Of a stretch of DNA of 8,584 nt, positions 1-7,231 are shown piece after piece. Source of the DNA: an uncultured Eubacterium sp. (lineage in GTDB: Bacteria > Bacillota > Clostridia > Peptostreptococcales > Anaerovoracaceae); assembly GCA_947367725.1 (NCBI GenBank), contig CANBFZ010000057.1, positions 1 to 8,584 on the forward strand. Direction: 5' to 3'. Numbering within the stretch: position 1 is the first letter of the stretch; the number at the start of each line of letters is the position of its first letter. The notes under the pieces are model-generated. The model made no database searches and was not told where the DNA came from. It worked only from the letters and a program-made list of their open reading frames with translations. The translations under genes were made by a program, and so were the position numbers.

Positions 1-1293
1 CTCCGGAACAAAATCTCTGTCAGCGTCAACCACATAAACCTTGTTGACACCCGCATCAATATAAATCAGCTTACCAGACAGAAAAGTAAACATCGAAGCG
101 TGAGTATGATCCTCTCGGTGCCACATGTGCCGGTTCAAATCATAAGCAAAGAAATCCCAAATCCCGTCCTCACGCTTCATAGACACGTAGTACTTCATCA
201 GGTTGGTGCCTGCCACAGCCTCCGTATATTTGTGCTTGAAATTCTGCGTAATTAGAACTGGATACGTGCCATCGTAAGCCACAATGCCTTCCCGGCTTTT
301 ATAGTAAACCACCCCATCAACCGTTTGTATGGACTTGTGGCACCCTTTCTGCAGTCCCAAACCACGAATCGTGTCAATCTGATAGGTGGACGGCTTATTA
401 TTGCCGAAGAGCCTATGAATATAGTCCTCCTTAAAGAAAGCAATATGCGTCGGATACGCCACCGCGCCAGTAAAATCTCCATCTGTACCCACATCCACCG
501 CATAGGCAGAATTGGAAATCATCGTATAATCATTCCAGTTCTTCGGATCCCCCAGCTTACAACTGTAAATCGTGTTCCCCTTACAGCCCCATAAGCGGTT
601 ATTTGACTCAATCACAAAATCCATATCTGGTACCGGTCTTGCAATCTTCACTGAACCATATTCCTTGTATGTACCTGCCTCCTTGTCAGCATCGGGAATT
701 GAAAAAGAATTGTCCGGAAACGTAATCACATTCGCCTCAATCTTTACGATTCGCGCTGTAATATTATTGTCCGGGCAAGTCGTACATCCTGTCAGTCTCA
801 CCGTATCCTCCGCTGCAAAACTGCTGAAATCCGCCCCCGGTATCGTCAATGTGTTTGTCGTCACGCTGATATATGCGCCTGCGTCTAGCGTTCCAGTATC
901 AAAGAACGCTTCCAGCGGCTCCATTCTGTCCGTCATCAAATTATAGCAAATCTTATCCGGGAAGATACAAATCTTATTGTTGATTGGTGCCAACACCTTT
1001 TCTCCCTCACTTTCAAGAGAACCTTTGCGCTCATCACCATAATAGAAAGTCTTCCCGTCCACGTAGGCGAGTTTTTCCTTCCATGCGAGAATATTATAGG
1101 GTCTTGTGATTTTGTCGCTATACAAGCCCCTTTGCTTCCTCTGCGCGAGTACAGGATAGTAGTCAGAAGTCAGATTCTTCATGTCCCGCATCTCACCGTC
1201 ATCAATCATCGGCGCGTCGGAATATCCCTTAAACGCAATAACCTGTCTTCTCACCGGCTCAACACTTGCCATCATTTCTGGTAAATATCCCAT
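1..1293 (-). CDS. Phage tail nozzle/stopper-like protein, 5' part (partial)
   Basis: The reading frame is open for 431 codons from ATG at 1293 to the window edge, so the C-terminus is missing. The start follows AGGAGGGTGGAT, whose AGGAGG overlaps the stop codon of the upstream adaptor gene. The protein has no signal peptide or membrane segment. Residues 232-253 carry NRLWGC, IYSCKLGDPKNW and then a DVGTDGDFTGAV stretch near 267-278, followed by FFKED and SREGIVAYDG. From memory these resemble a common gut-phage family with a beta-propeller-like body, related in role to P22 gp10 and T7 gp12 (nozzle/tail stabilisation). A roughly 70-residue beta-rich insert (about 132-205) contains a CTTC cysteine pair. 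Expected role: it binds below the head-tail adaptor and closes or extends the DNA channel. Coding status is very likely; the exact structural role is inferred from family resemblance and from its position after the adaptor. Confidence 0.78.
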   Translation of the reverse strand, partial: MGYLPEMMASVEPVRRQVIAFKGYSDAPMIDDGEMRDMKNLTSDYYPVLAQRKQRGLYSDKITRPYNILAWKEKLAYVDGKTFYYGDERKGSLESEGEKVLAPINNKICIFPDKICYNLMTDRMEPLEAFFDTGTLDAGAYISVTTNTLTIPGADFSSFAAEDTVRLTGCTTCPDNNITARIVKIEANVITFPDNSFSIPDADKEAGTYKEYGSVKIARPVPDMDFVIESNNRLWGCKGNTIYSCKLGDPKNWNDYTMISNSAYAVDVGTDGDFTGAVAYPTHIAFFKEDYIHRLFGNNKPSTYQIDTIRGLGLQKGCHKSIQTVDGVVYYKSREGIVAYDGTYPVLITQNFKHKYTEAVAGTNLMKYYVSMKREDGIWDFFAYDLNRHMWHREDHTHASMFTFLSGKLIYIDAGVNKVYVVDADRDFVPE

Positions 1294-1304
1294 ATCCACC
1301 CTCC

Positions 1305-1670
1305 TCATAGTTGCACATTAAGCCGTGGCGGATTCAGTTTCTCAAAAGTTCTGACATAATAGCCCTTCGCCTCCCGGAAAGCTGAATTGAACATCACCAT
1401 TGTATTGTTGTAAGTATCAAACTCCTGCAGCGCAAAATCAATTTGCGCCTGTACATAAAGCATATAGCATTCATCGTATGGCTTGGGCAGCGTCAGTTCA
1501 CGGTTCAGATCTTCCGGAAGCGTATAGATATCCACACCCTCCGGTTTTCTCTGCAGCGCTTCCGTCTGCACCTTTGCCTCTATATCATTGAGCCAGTTAA
1601 GCAGCATGTCATCGGTGAAAGGATTTGGTTTCACTTCTTTCACTCTGGCCAGTACCTCTGATATCTTCAT
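1305..1670 (-). CDS. Head-tail adaptor (gp6/gp4-like connector)
   Basis: A 121-residue protein, mostly helical by composition. The N-terminal pattern (VKPNPFTDDMLLNWLNDIEAK, residues 13-33) and the later PYDECYMLYVQAQIDFALQE (64-83), YNNTMVMFNSAF (87-98) and YYVR segments match a small adaptor family common in Firmicute phages with N4-gp56-type capsids. Family members are thought to form a ring under the portal, like P22 gp4 or T7 gp11, to which the nozzle attaches. Its ATG overlaps the TGA of the upstream fibronectin-III-like gene by four bases (ATGA, 1670-1667), and a GGAGG lies seven bases before the start, so the two genes are probably translationally coupled. The nozzle-like gene follows after 11 bases, which supports an adaptor-nozzle pair. 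The family match is by recalled pattern, not by search. Confidence 0.82.
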   Translation of the reverse strand: MKISEVLARVKEVKPNPFTDDMLLNWLNDIEAKVQTEALQRKPEGVDIYTLPEDLNRELTLPKPYDECYMLYVQAQIDFALQEFDTYNNTMVMFNSAFREAKGYYVRTFEKLNPPRLNVQL

Positions 1671-3787
1671 AAAGTTTCCTCCTTGTAATTCACTGCTTCC
1701 TGCAATTTCAAAAGGTCAGCGGCTCTAATTGCATCCCCTGCCTGCTTTGAGGCAATCCCGGTCGCATAAAACGCATTGCAGGCTGCAAGCAGCTGATTAA
1801 ATCCGTACGCAGTAACAACCTGTCCAGCCTTTACCCTTGACATTTCATAAGCACTTGTAATGCCATAATCAGAAAGCCGTTTTCTAATATATCGAATCAG
1901 CAAATTCCACTTATCAGCCCGGATCACACAAGGCGCGCCCTCACTGACGGTTTCCCAGTCAAAATCCTCGGTTAGCATCACTTCAACAACATTGGACAGT
2001 TTCGCCTCTGTGCCGCCGCCATCAGGATAAGACTTTATACGCAAATAATACTTCACATCAAAGGCAGGCAGTTGCACTTCACTATAATCCTGCGGAGGCT
2101 GGTCCACAGTCCTAATAAGTGTATAGTCTTCCCCATCCGAGGACAGCTCAATGTCATAATGCACATACGCTTCATTGCTGGTAACATGCTCTGGAGCCTC
2201 CCACCAAAGTTCCACTTTTTTCTCACCGATTACCTGCAGCGCTTCCGTAATGACCGGCTTTGGGATATCACTGTCACGAAGAGTCGTAGCGTAGGTGCCG
2301 TTCAGCGTAGCCATTGTGGCTGCATTATCCTTCTTAATCACTGCCCGAACGTCATAAGCAGCCTCTTGCAATTCCCCGCTAGTCCCAATGGTCGATGATA
2401 CCAGTCCCGTGAAAAGATGACTCTGCGAAGATGCGCCGGAATCTGCAGTCACTACATCATATCCTGCATCAGTGTAATTTGCATCGGTTGACCGTTTAAT
2501 GTACCAGTAGATATACTTGTCATAGTTCACATTCGTTTCCATATCACGAAGCACAACCCGAAGCGATACACTGGTAGCAGATTCAAGCGCCATGATAGCC
2601 ACCTGCCGCTGTGTTGTTGCGATTGCCGTCTTAATGCCCAAAATATGATTGCTGTCATTCGCATCATAGATTTCCGCTTTGAAGTTATATACGGTTTCAT
2701 TAATCAAGCCGCTTACAACTTTAGAAACACTGCTGGCATTGCTGGTCAGCTCCGTCGTTCCAGCAGCCACATAGGCAGTATCAGTGGATTTTTTATAAAG
2801 CCACTTCACAGTCCTTCCGATGGCATTGGTAAGCCCCGATAAAATCAGCGTCACAGCAGACTCTCCAATATTATCCACAGACAGCTTTCCCGGCACTTCC
2901 AGCGTGTTGGCGGTAGTTGTTACAGAAGTAATCAACCCTTCAGGCCCAATCAACTCAACCTTGAAACTGTAAGCGCTATTTGCTTTAAGAGAAGAAAGCG
3001 GCGTATTAAACGTAGTGACACCACTGCCAGCCTGAATCTGCGTGGCAGAAATCTGAATATAGTCGCTGTCCTCAGGACCTTTTCGATACCAGCGAAGACT
3101 TCTTTCATATTCCTTGTTTCCGTTTAAGCCATACACATTCACAGTGATAGCAGAGTCAGTAATGTTGGTTGCTCGAATGAAAATCGAATCGTCGTAAGGG
3201 ATTGTTACAGTGGATTCCCGCCGCAATAAGGGTTCCCCTGTGTCATCCTTTTGCAACTCAGCATATACATTAATAGTTTCTCCTTCTTTGGGCCTGTATA
3301 CCTCTGCGAATTCAGTCAAATTAAAAGTGACACTCCGCCATGATGGTGTAGTGTTTGCAGGTATTAAGAATATATCCCACCATCCATTTTTACCACCCAA
3401 TTCAAGCCTTCTGAGAAATGTCGCCTGATTGATTCCGTAAGTTGATAAAATGACTGCCCTTGCTGTAGCATAGGCACTAAAATTCATCGTAGTCACTAGG
3501 GATTCTGTCGTAACAGTTAAAGGACCATACTCATATATATTGCCAGAATCACTATCGGTAAACATACTGCAAGAAATCTCATATGTTTTTCCAGCCTCTA
3601 AACCTGTGTACGTAAAGCTTACATCCGTAGTTCCCGCCGCACGTACGACAGTCCCCGCATCTAACATTCCCCCATCGTAAGCAATAAAATAGTTAAAAGT
3701 TCTCTTATACTTGCTCAACGAGGTGAATCCTGTAATATTCCACGTAATACTATTTGTTGTTACAGTGTAGCTATGATTTACCGGCAT
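1667..3787 (-). CDS. Multidomain fibronectin-III-like phage fibre/decoration protein
   Basis: A 706-residue protein built from about six beta-sandwich units of 90-110 residues: roughly 1-95, 100-196, 200-296, 298-392, 393-505 and 508-605. The recurring cue is a turn followed by an aromatic strand: GLEAGKTYEI (62-71), SLKANSAYSFKVEL (266-279), GLINETVYNFKAEI (360-373). The last unit (VELWWEAP, YDIELSSDG, YYLRIKSYPDGG) is the most canonical fibronectin III fold. Residues 608-706 form a separate helical tail with three related A-x-x-[W/F/L]-x-x-L segments. No enzymatic motif is seen. Such domains on phage particles usually bind surface carbohydrate or serve as spacers. The start is fixed by an in-frame TGA immediately upstream (3790-3788). 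The ribosome site AAGGGGGTG is one base off ideal and overlaps the BppU-type gene's stop. Its place between capsid and adaptor genes suggests a head fibre or decoration, but a tail fibre is possible. Confidence 0.82.
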   Translation of the reverse strand: MPVNHSYTVTTNSITWNITGFTSLSKYKRTFNYFIAYDGGMLDAGTVVRAAGTTDVSFTYTGLEAGKTYEISCSMFTDSDSGNIYEYGPLTVTTESLVTTMNFSAYATARAVILSTYGINQATFLRRLELGGKNGWWDIFLIPANTTPSWRSVTFNLTEFAEVYRPKEGETINVYAELQKDDTGEPLLRRESTVTIPYDDSIFIRATNITDSAITVNVYGLNGNKEYERSLRWYRKGPEDSDYIQISATQIQAGSGVTTFNTPLSSLKANSAYSFKVELIGPEGLITSVTTTANTLEVPGKLSVDNIGESAVTLILSGLTNAIGRTVKWLYKKSTDTAYVAAGTTELTSNASSVSKVVSGLINETVYNFKAEIYDANDSNHILGIKTAIATTQRQVAIMALESATSVSLRVVLRDMETNVNYDKYIYWYIKRSTDANYTDAGYDVVTADSGASSQSHLFTGLVSSTIGTSGELQEAAYDVRAVIKKDNAATMATLNGTYATTLRDSDIPKPVITEALQVIGEKKVELWWEAPEHVTSNEAYVHYDIELSSDGEDYTLIRTVDQPPQDYSEVQLPAFDVKYYLRIKSYPDGGGTEAKLSNVVEVMLTEDFDWETVSEGAPCVIRADKWNLLIRYIRKRLSDYGITSAYEMSRVKAGQVVTAYGFNQLLAACNAFYATGIASKQAGDAIRAADLLKLQEAVNYKEETL

Positions 3788-3801
3788 TCACATACACCCC
3801 C

Positions 3802-4782
3802 TTATGCAAAAGTCGCCTTTGCCGTGCCTACCCAGTTCGCGCCATCCCAATACTTGATAGCCCCGCCGTTAGACGCATCAACCCAAAGCACAGTCGTATC
3901 TGCCGGTGCCGTCGGCTGTACCACATAACAAGACGGATTTAGGCACACATTGACACCATTATCCCCAATGTATAGCGCCTGTTTGCCTCGCACATATCCC
4001 AGTTCCCTGTCTTCCAAAGCAGGCAAATGCTCCTCTTCACCACCCTGAATATGCAGCGTCTTATTGGCAGTTCCCGTAAATTCCCCACAGTCAATATCCT
4101 TTAGCACATCAAAAAGGTTCGTCTGTGTAACCACCGTTGACAAATCCACGCCGGAAGCATCACCAGCAGCGCTCATAAAGAGATCATACCAATCTTTGAC
4201 CGAGCCCACATAGCTTTGCATCTGCTCAATGGCTTTCTGCACCTGTGCCAGCACACCGGAAGTCCCGCTTACTCTGTCGGCTTCTGCCTGCTGTCTCAGC
4301 TGCTCTGCAATCACACGCATTTGTTCCGCTTCAATGATATTTGATGCCTGTGCTAAAAGAAGCTGCATCACAGGGTATTCACTCATGCTAATAACATCAT
4401 CGCCCTGGCTATCGTCCATGCTTTCAGAGACATAGTAATTGAGCCGCGCAGTCGTCACCTTCACACCGTTTGAATAAATAGAAATCGTGATGAAGTGCAT
4501 ACCTTTGAGCAGCACACACTGCGGCTGCAGCCCAAATGCCACAAGCCCTTCCTCAGCGTCAAGCACATCAAGACTGCCGCCATCACCATCAACAAATACC
4601 GTCCCATCAGGCTTTAGTACCTCAATGATGACATTGCTGTAGCCAGTAAAGTCAAAGGGATATGCCCCCTCTAAAATATTAATATTAAACAGATTCCCCG
4701 TATCGTACTGGATTACGCCATTGATTACCTTTGCCGCATTCTCTCTCGTCGATACCGAGACGTTAAACTCTTTTCTGTTCAT
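3802..4782 (-). CDS. BppU-type fibre/baseplate protein with coiled coil and tropism-like tip
   Basis: A 326-residue protein. Residues 1-118 resemble the BppU N-terminal domain (upper baseplate protein family): an opening strand after MNRKEFNVSVSTREN, then DTGNLFNINILEGAYPFDFTGYS and GTVFVDGDGGSLDVLDAEEGLVAF. Residues about 135-200 are Ala/Gln/Glu-rich and likely form a trimeric coiled-coil stalk. Residues 252-277 (LPALEDRELGYVRGKQALYIGD in two parts) resemble the Mtd-type N-terminal motif of phage fibre tips. The end (IKYWDGANWVG, 309-319) is a common fibre terminus. In siphoviruses BppU anchors receptor-binding proteins to the baseplate; here it follows the capsid genes, as the phi29 head-fibre gene does, so a head-attached fibre is plausible. 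ATG at 4782 has AGGAGG eight bases upstream, placed right behind the terminator's U-tract. No lyase or deacetylase residues are recognisable. Confidence 0.8.
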   Translation of the reverse strand: MNRKEFNVSVSTRENAAKVINGVIQYDTGNLFNINILEGAYPFDFTGYSNVIIEVLKPDGTVFVDGDGGSLDVLDAEEGLVAFGLQPQCVLLKGMHFITISIYSNGVKVTTARLNYYVSESMDDSQGDDVISMSEYPVMQLLLAQASNIIEAEQMRVIAEQLRQQAEADRVSGTSGVLAQVQKAIEQMQSYVGSVKDWYDLFMSAAGDASGVDLSTVVTQTNLFDVLKDIDCGEFTGTANKTLHIQGGEEEHLPALEDRELGYVRGKQALYIGDNGVNVCLNPSCYVVQPTAPADTTVLWVDASNGGAIKYWDGANWVGTAKATFA

Positions 4783-4796
4783 ACAAAAAACCTCCT

Positions 4797-4830
4797 AAAA
4801 AAATGGAGAGCAGAACCCTCCACTCTCCAT
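4797..4830 (-). terminator. Rho-independent terminator after the capsid cassette
   Basis: Read on the minus strand, ATGGAGAG (4830-4823) and CTCTCCAT (4810-4803) form a perfect 8-bp stem around a 12-base loop. The stem runs straight into a run of seven T (4803-4797). It begins seven bases after the stop codon of the small partner gene and ends directly against the AGGAGG of the BppU-type gene. This is a textbook intrinsic terminator. Because no promoter is evident just downstream of it, it is probably leaky and lowers expression of the fibre, adaptor and nozzle genes relative to the capsid. Confidence 0.85.
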
Positions 4831-4837
4831 GATTTTC

Positions 4838-5278
4838 TTACTGCAAATCTCTTGATTTGTTTGCGAATTCATCCTGCAGCTTTTCATTCAGATCCGCAGA
4901 AGCCGAATCCTGTCTGCGAGAATTATCTAAGACCTCTGCGAACATGCGGTCAATTTCAACCGGAACACCGCGTTTGATTTTGATATTCTCTCCATTTACA
5001 GCAACGTACACATCGTCTTTGTAAAGGTTATTGTCCTTAAAAAGCTCCACCGGTACTTTTTCTCGCGCCCGCGCAAGCTCTTCTTCACTTGGTCCAGCAA
5101 AAAGCGCTTTCGGTGCTACCTGCGTTACTGCTTCTTTAGCACCCGCCATAATCTCTGTTGCTTTTGCCTCCGCAGCCTTGATGATTTCAGCAGCTTTTGC
5201 TTCAACATCCTTCAGCACCTTTTCCGCTGCAGCTTCCATCTCAGGTGTTGCAGTCTTTACATTCTTATCGTCTGCCAT
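4838..5278 (-). CDS. Small capsid-adjacent protein with Ala/Lys coiled coil
   Basis: A 146-residue protein with no assigned function that I know of. Residues 10-52 are a long Ala/Lys/Glu-rich helix with an imperfect repeat (VEAKAAEIIKA then AEAKATEIMAGA), a likely coiled coil. Residues 75-125 form a compact segment with VELFKDNNLYKDDVYVAVNG, IKIKRGVPVEI and FAEVLDNSRRQD, a pattern I recall from small proteins found next to N4-gp56-type capsid genes in Firmicute phages. The start ATG follows AAGGAGGT at 5290-5283 with close spacing, 17 bases after the capsid stop codon, and the gene ends at the intrinsic terminator. It therefore belongs to the scaffold-capsid unit and is probably a virion head component such as a cement, spike or fibre-anchoring protein. 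That role is inferred from position only. Confidence 0.8.
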   Translation of the reverse strand: MADDKNVKTATPEMEAAAEKVLKDVEAKAAEIIKAAEAKATEIMAGAKEAVTQVAPKALFAGPSEEELARAREKVPVELFKDNNLYKDDVYVAVNGENIKIKRGVPVEIDRMFAEVLDNSRRQDSASADLNEKLQDEFANKSRDLQ

Positions 5279-5295
5279 AAGTACCTCCTTCTAAA

Positions 5296-6303
5296 TTACA
5301 CTGCTTTCGCATTAAATGAAGAACAGTGCTCAATTCTCAGTCCATACTGTTCCACCAGTCTGACCGCAGTCTTAATGGCTTTCCAGCCGGCTGTAGATCT
5401 CTGGTTCAGCGGGTCGCCGGTTCCAGCAGATCCCTTCTGCTTCACGATAAATTCAAGACCTCCGTTTTCAACCTTGGTTGTTCCGTAGAAATTCTTCGCA
5501 AGCAGCATCGTAGCATACACGGTTTCTTTACCTGCACCAGCACTCTCGAAAACCTTAGCCTCTGTCGTCTCGATAAATCTCACGCCGTGAATCTTACCAA
5601 TTTCGCCTTCAAAAATCTGATCAGAACCTGCGTACTGAGACGCATTAATCCAGTCTGGATCGTTAGTAATATCGTACTCACTATCCGGATGAATAATTGC
5701 CCAGAAGTATCCGTTAATCTTCTGCGCATTGGCATTCTTCAGGATTCTGACGCCATTCTTGATATCCTTTACTTTCAGCTTATTGTCAGATGTAAGCGTT
5801 GCCCTGGAAGTCTTTCCATCGACATACAAAACGTTTGTACCGCCCACCATAACCTCTCTGGTCACAGTGTCCAAAGTTCTGCCCGCCTGGTCAGCAAGCA
5901 GTTCCTGTGCCTCCAGCAGATTATTATCAATAGCGGTCAAATCCAAAATATCAGAAATCGTAACATAATCACCATACTGCTGCACTGTCGCATCAATGGT
6001 GGTTACGTTCAGTTTTCTGCCGTCCGGCGTAACACCTTCTGTCAGCGGAGTCAGCGCTTTCGGAAAATTATCATACTTTCTGAATTCAATTGTTTTACCA
6101 CTATTTCTTGGAATATTTTTCTTCTGCGCAAACTGGTCATGCACCAGCTGCGGTCCTGTTAAACGAATCAGCTCTTTGTCATAATACGTTTTCATTTCCG
6201 CAGACAAGTCCTGACCGGTTCCCGTCTGGGTCGTTACGTTGGTATTCAGATTCCCATCAAACTGATTCAAATCAAATAATGTGCTTTTCAGTAACTCAAA
6301 CAT
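5296..6303 (-). CDS. Major capsid protein, N4-gp56 family (HK97 fold expected)
   Basis: A 335-residue protein whose core pattern matches the N4-gp56 family of major capsid proteins: MKTYYDKELIR and QLVHDQFAQKKNIP early, then GKTIEFRKYDNFPKALTPL (69-87), TEGVTPDG, QQYGDYVTISDILDLT (108-123), a long helix ending AGRTLDTVTREVM (140-152), IHP (204-206), LLAKNFYGTTKVENGG (267-282) and GDPLNQRSTAGWKA (296-309). Hundreds of copies should form the icosahedral shell. Residues 10-17 read FDLNQFDG, almost the same as FDLHQFEG in the scaffold, and may be a maturation site for the Prp-like protease encoded upstream. It is encoded between scaffold and the small partner gene. Its Shine-Dalgarno AAGGAGA (6316-6310) sits six bases before ATG and lies inside a hairpin. 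Family assignment is by recalled motifs and is strong. Confidence 0.92.
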   Translation of the reverse strand: MFELLKSTLFDLNQFDGNLNTNVTTQTGTGQDLSAEMKTYYDKELIRLTGPQLVHDQFAQKKNIPRNSGKTIEFRKYDNFPKALTPLTEGVTPDGRKLNVTTIDATVQQYGDYVTISDILDLTAIDNNLLEAQELLADQAGRTLDTVTREVMVGGTNVLYVDGKTSRATLTSDNKLKVKDIKNGVRILKNANAQKINGYFWAIIHPDSEYDITNDPDWINASQYAGSDQIFEGEIGKIHGVRFIETTEAKVFESAGAGKETVYATMLLAKNFYGTTKVENGGLEFIVKQKGSAGTGDPLNQRSTAGWKAIKTAVRLVEQYGLRIEHCSSFNAKAV

Positions 6304-6327
6304 ATCCTATCTCCTTCCTGAAGGAGA
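6304..6327 (-). promoter_or_regulatory. Capsid-gene ribosome binding site held in a hairpin
   Basis: On the minus strand TCTCCTT (6327-6321), loop CAGG and AAGGAGA (6316-6310) form a perfect 7-bp hairpin, and the 3' arm is the whole Shine-Dalgarno sequence of the capsid gene, followed by TAGGAT and the ATG. The scaffold stop codon (6335-6333) lies only five bases upstream of the hairpin, so a ribosome ending scaffold translation should melt it. This suggests translational coupling of capsid to scaffold. A role as an RNA-processing site is an alternative. Confidence 0.6.
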
Positions 6328-6332
6328 CTTTT

Positions 6333-7229
6333 TTAGAACACGATTCTTTCGCCATCGGCTACCCGTCTTCTAATCTCCTCCATGTCTTTGTTATCAAATT
6401 GGCTTGGGTCTTTCTTGACAATCACGCCTGCTTTGCTGCCTGTCCCATTCTCAGACGGACGCATCCCTCTCGCCCGAATGTTATTCACCACATTTTGCTG
6501 GGCCTTTTCTGCAGCTGTACCAATGCCTCTTGTAATCAGTTCCTTTGCATGTACTGCCTCATAAGCATCCGCTACCGTCCATCCCTGACTGAGAAGGCTC
6601 ATGAAACGCTCATTCTGCACCTCTGCTTCAAGGTCAAAGTCAGGATAAGAAGCCTTTAGTTCCTCGCCCTCAGACAGCCATCCCTGATAGGCTCGTTGCG
6701 CTTCCTGCGCACCCTTCATCTTATCAAGTTCCTCTTGAGCTCTTCGCGCTTCAAGTTCTGCCTTCTTGGCATAAGCAAACTGTTCTGGGCTCATACCCAT
6801 TTCAATCGCCTCATCCTCATACAGGCTCATGTCGTTACGAATCGCATAATCAAGTCCCCTGAAATCTCCAGGCTCAATGCCATATCTATCATAGATAGGC
6901 TGCAGCGTCATGTTGATTTCGTCAATCTGTTCTCTGGACTCTCTGACATTCTTGAATCTGCGATCGATGTTATCTTTCACCGACTTGTCATAAAGGTCTT
7001 TGAAATCACCCTTGATCAATCTCTCAAATTCAGCCTGTCTCTTCTGCGCTTCGTCAACATCGTCACCAGCGTCGTGACCCTCTTCCGGTTCCGTTTCACG
7101 AGAGAATACATCTGTCTGTTTCCCATACAAAACCGTTGTTCCGCTTTCTCCGTGGCTGGCGTCACCACTATTTCCGCCGCCTGCTTCCCCCTCAAACTGG
7201 TGCAGGTCAAAGTATTTCTTTCTCATCAT
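6333..7229 (-). CDS. Capsid scaffolding protein
   Basis: A 298-residue, highly charged, largely helical protein immediately upstream of the capsid gene, the usual place for a scaffold. After the N-terminal FDLHQFEG (7-14) comes a Gly/Ser/Glu-rich disordered stretch (15-60). A charged helical body follows with RDxRxxN-like elements (YDKSVKDNIDRRFKNVR, 80-96) and IYDRYGI, then a coiled coil at about 148-195 (EQFAYAKKAELEARRAQEELD) and a basic C-terminus (FDNKDMEEIRRRVADGERIVF, split 278-298) that probably binds capsid. Scaffolds are low in sequence conservation, so the call rests on position, composition and recalled similarity. There are two adjacent ATGs, at 7229 and 7226. AGGAGG at 7237-7232 lies two bases from the first and five from the second, so translation more likely starts at 7226 (297 residues). 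The shared N-terminal motif suggests cleavage by the Prp-like protease. Confidence 0.85.
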   Translation of the reverse strand: MMRKKYFDLHQFEGEAGGGNSGDASHGESGTTVLYGKQTDVFSRETEPEEGHDAGDDVDEAQKRQAEFERLIKGDFKDLYDKSVKDNIDRRFKNVRESREQIDEINMTLQPIYDRYGIEPGDFRGLDYAIRNDMSLYEDEAIEMGMSPEQFAYAKKAELEARRAQEELDKMKGAQEAQRAYQGWLSEGEELKASYPDFDLEAEVQNERFMSLLSQGWTVADAYEAVHAKELITRGIGTAAEKAQQNVVNNIRARGMRPSENGTGSKAGVIVKKDPSQFDNKDMEEIRRRVADGERIVF

Positions 7230-7231
7230 TT

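Noticed and set aside
3802..4782. A diversity-generating retroelement target in the Mtd-like fibre gene.
   Set aside because: No C-type lectin domain, no repeated template-like segment and no reverse transcriptase gene are seen in the window.
5326..6162. A 278-codon open frame on the plus strand opposite the capsid gene.
   Set aside because: It is fully antisense to a strongly supported major capsid gene, has no recognisable domain and no plausible ribosome site, and its composition reads as a reverse-complement shadow.
6310..6334. The hairpin plus T-run read on the plus strand as an intrinsic terminator.
   Set aside because: No plus-strand gene reads into it. The T-run on that strand is simply the complement of the scaffold end codons, and on the transcribed strand the same hairpin contains the capsid ribosome site.
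6090..6659. A 189-codon plus-strand frame spanning the capsid-scaffold junction.
   Set aside because: It runs opposite two real genes and their regulatory gap, with Cys/His/Phe-rich composition typical of antisense translation.
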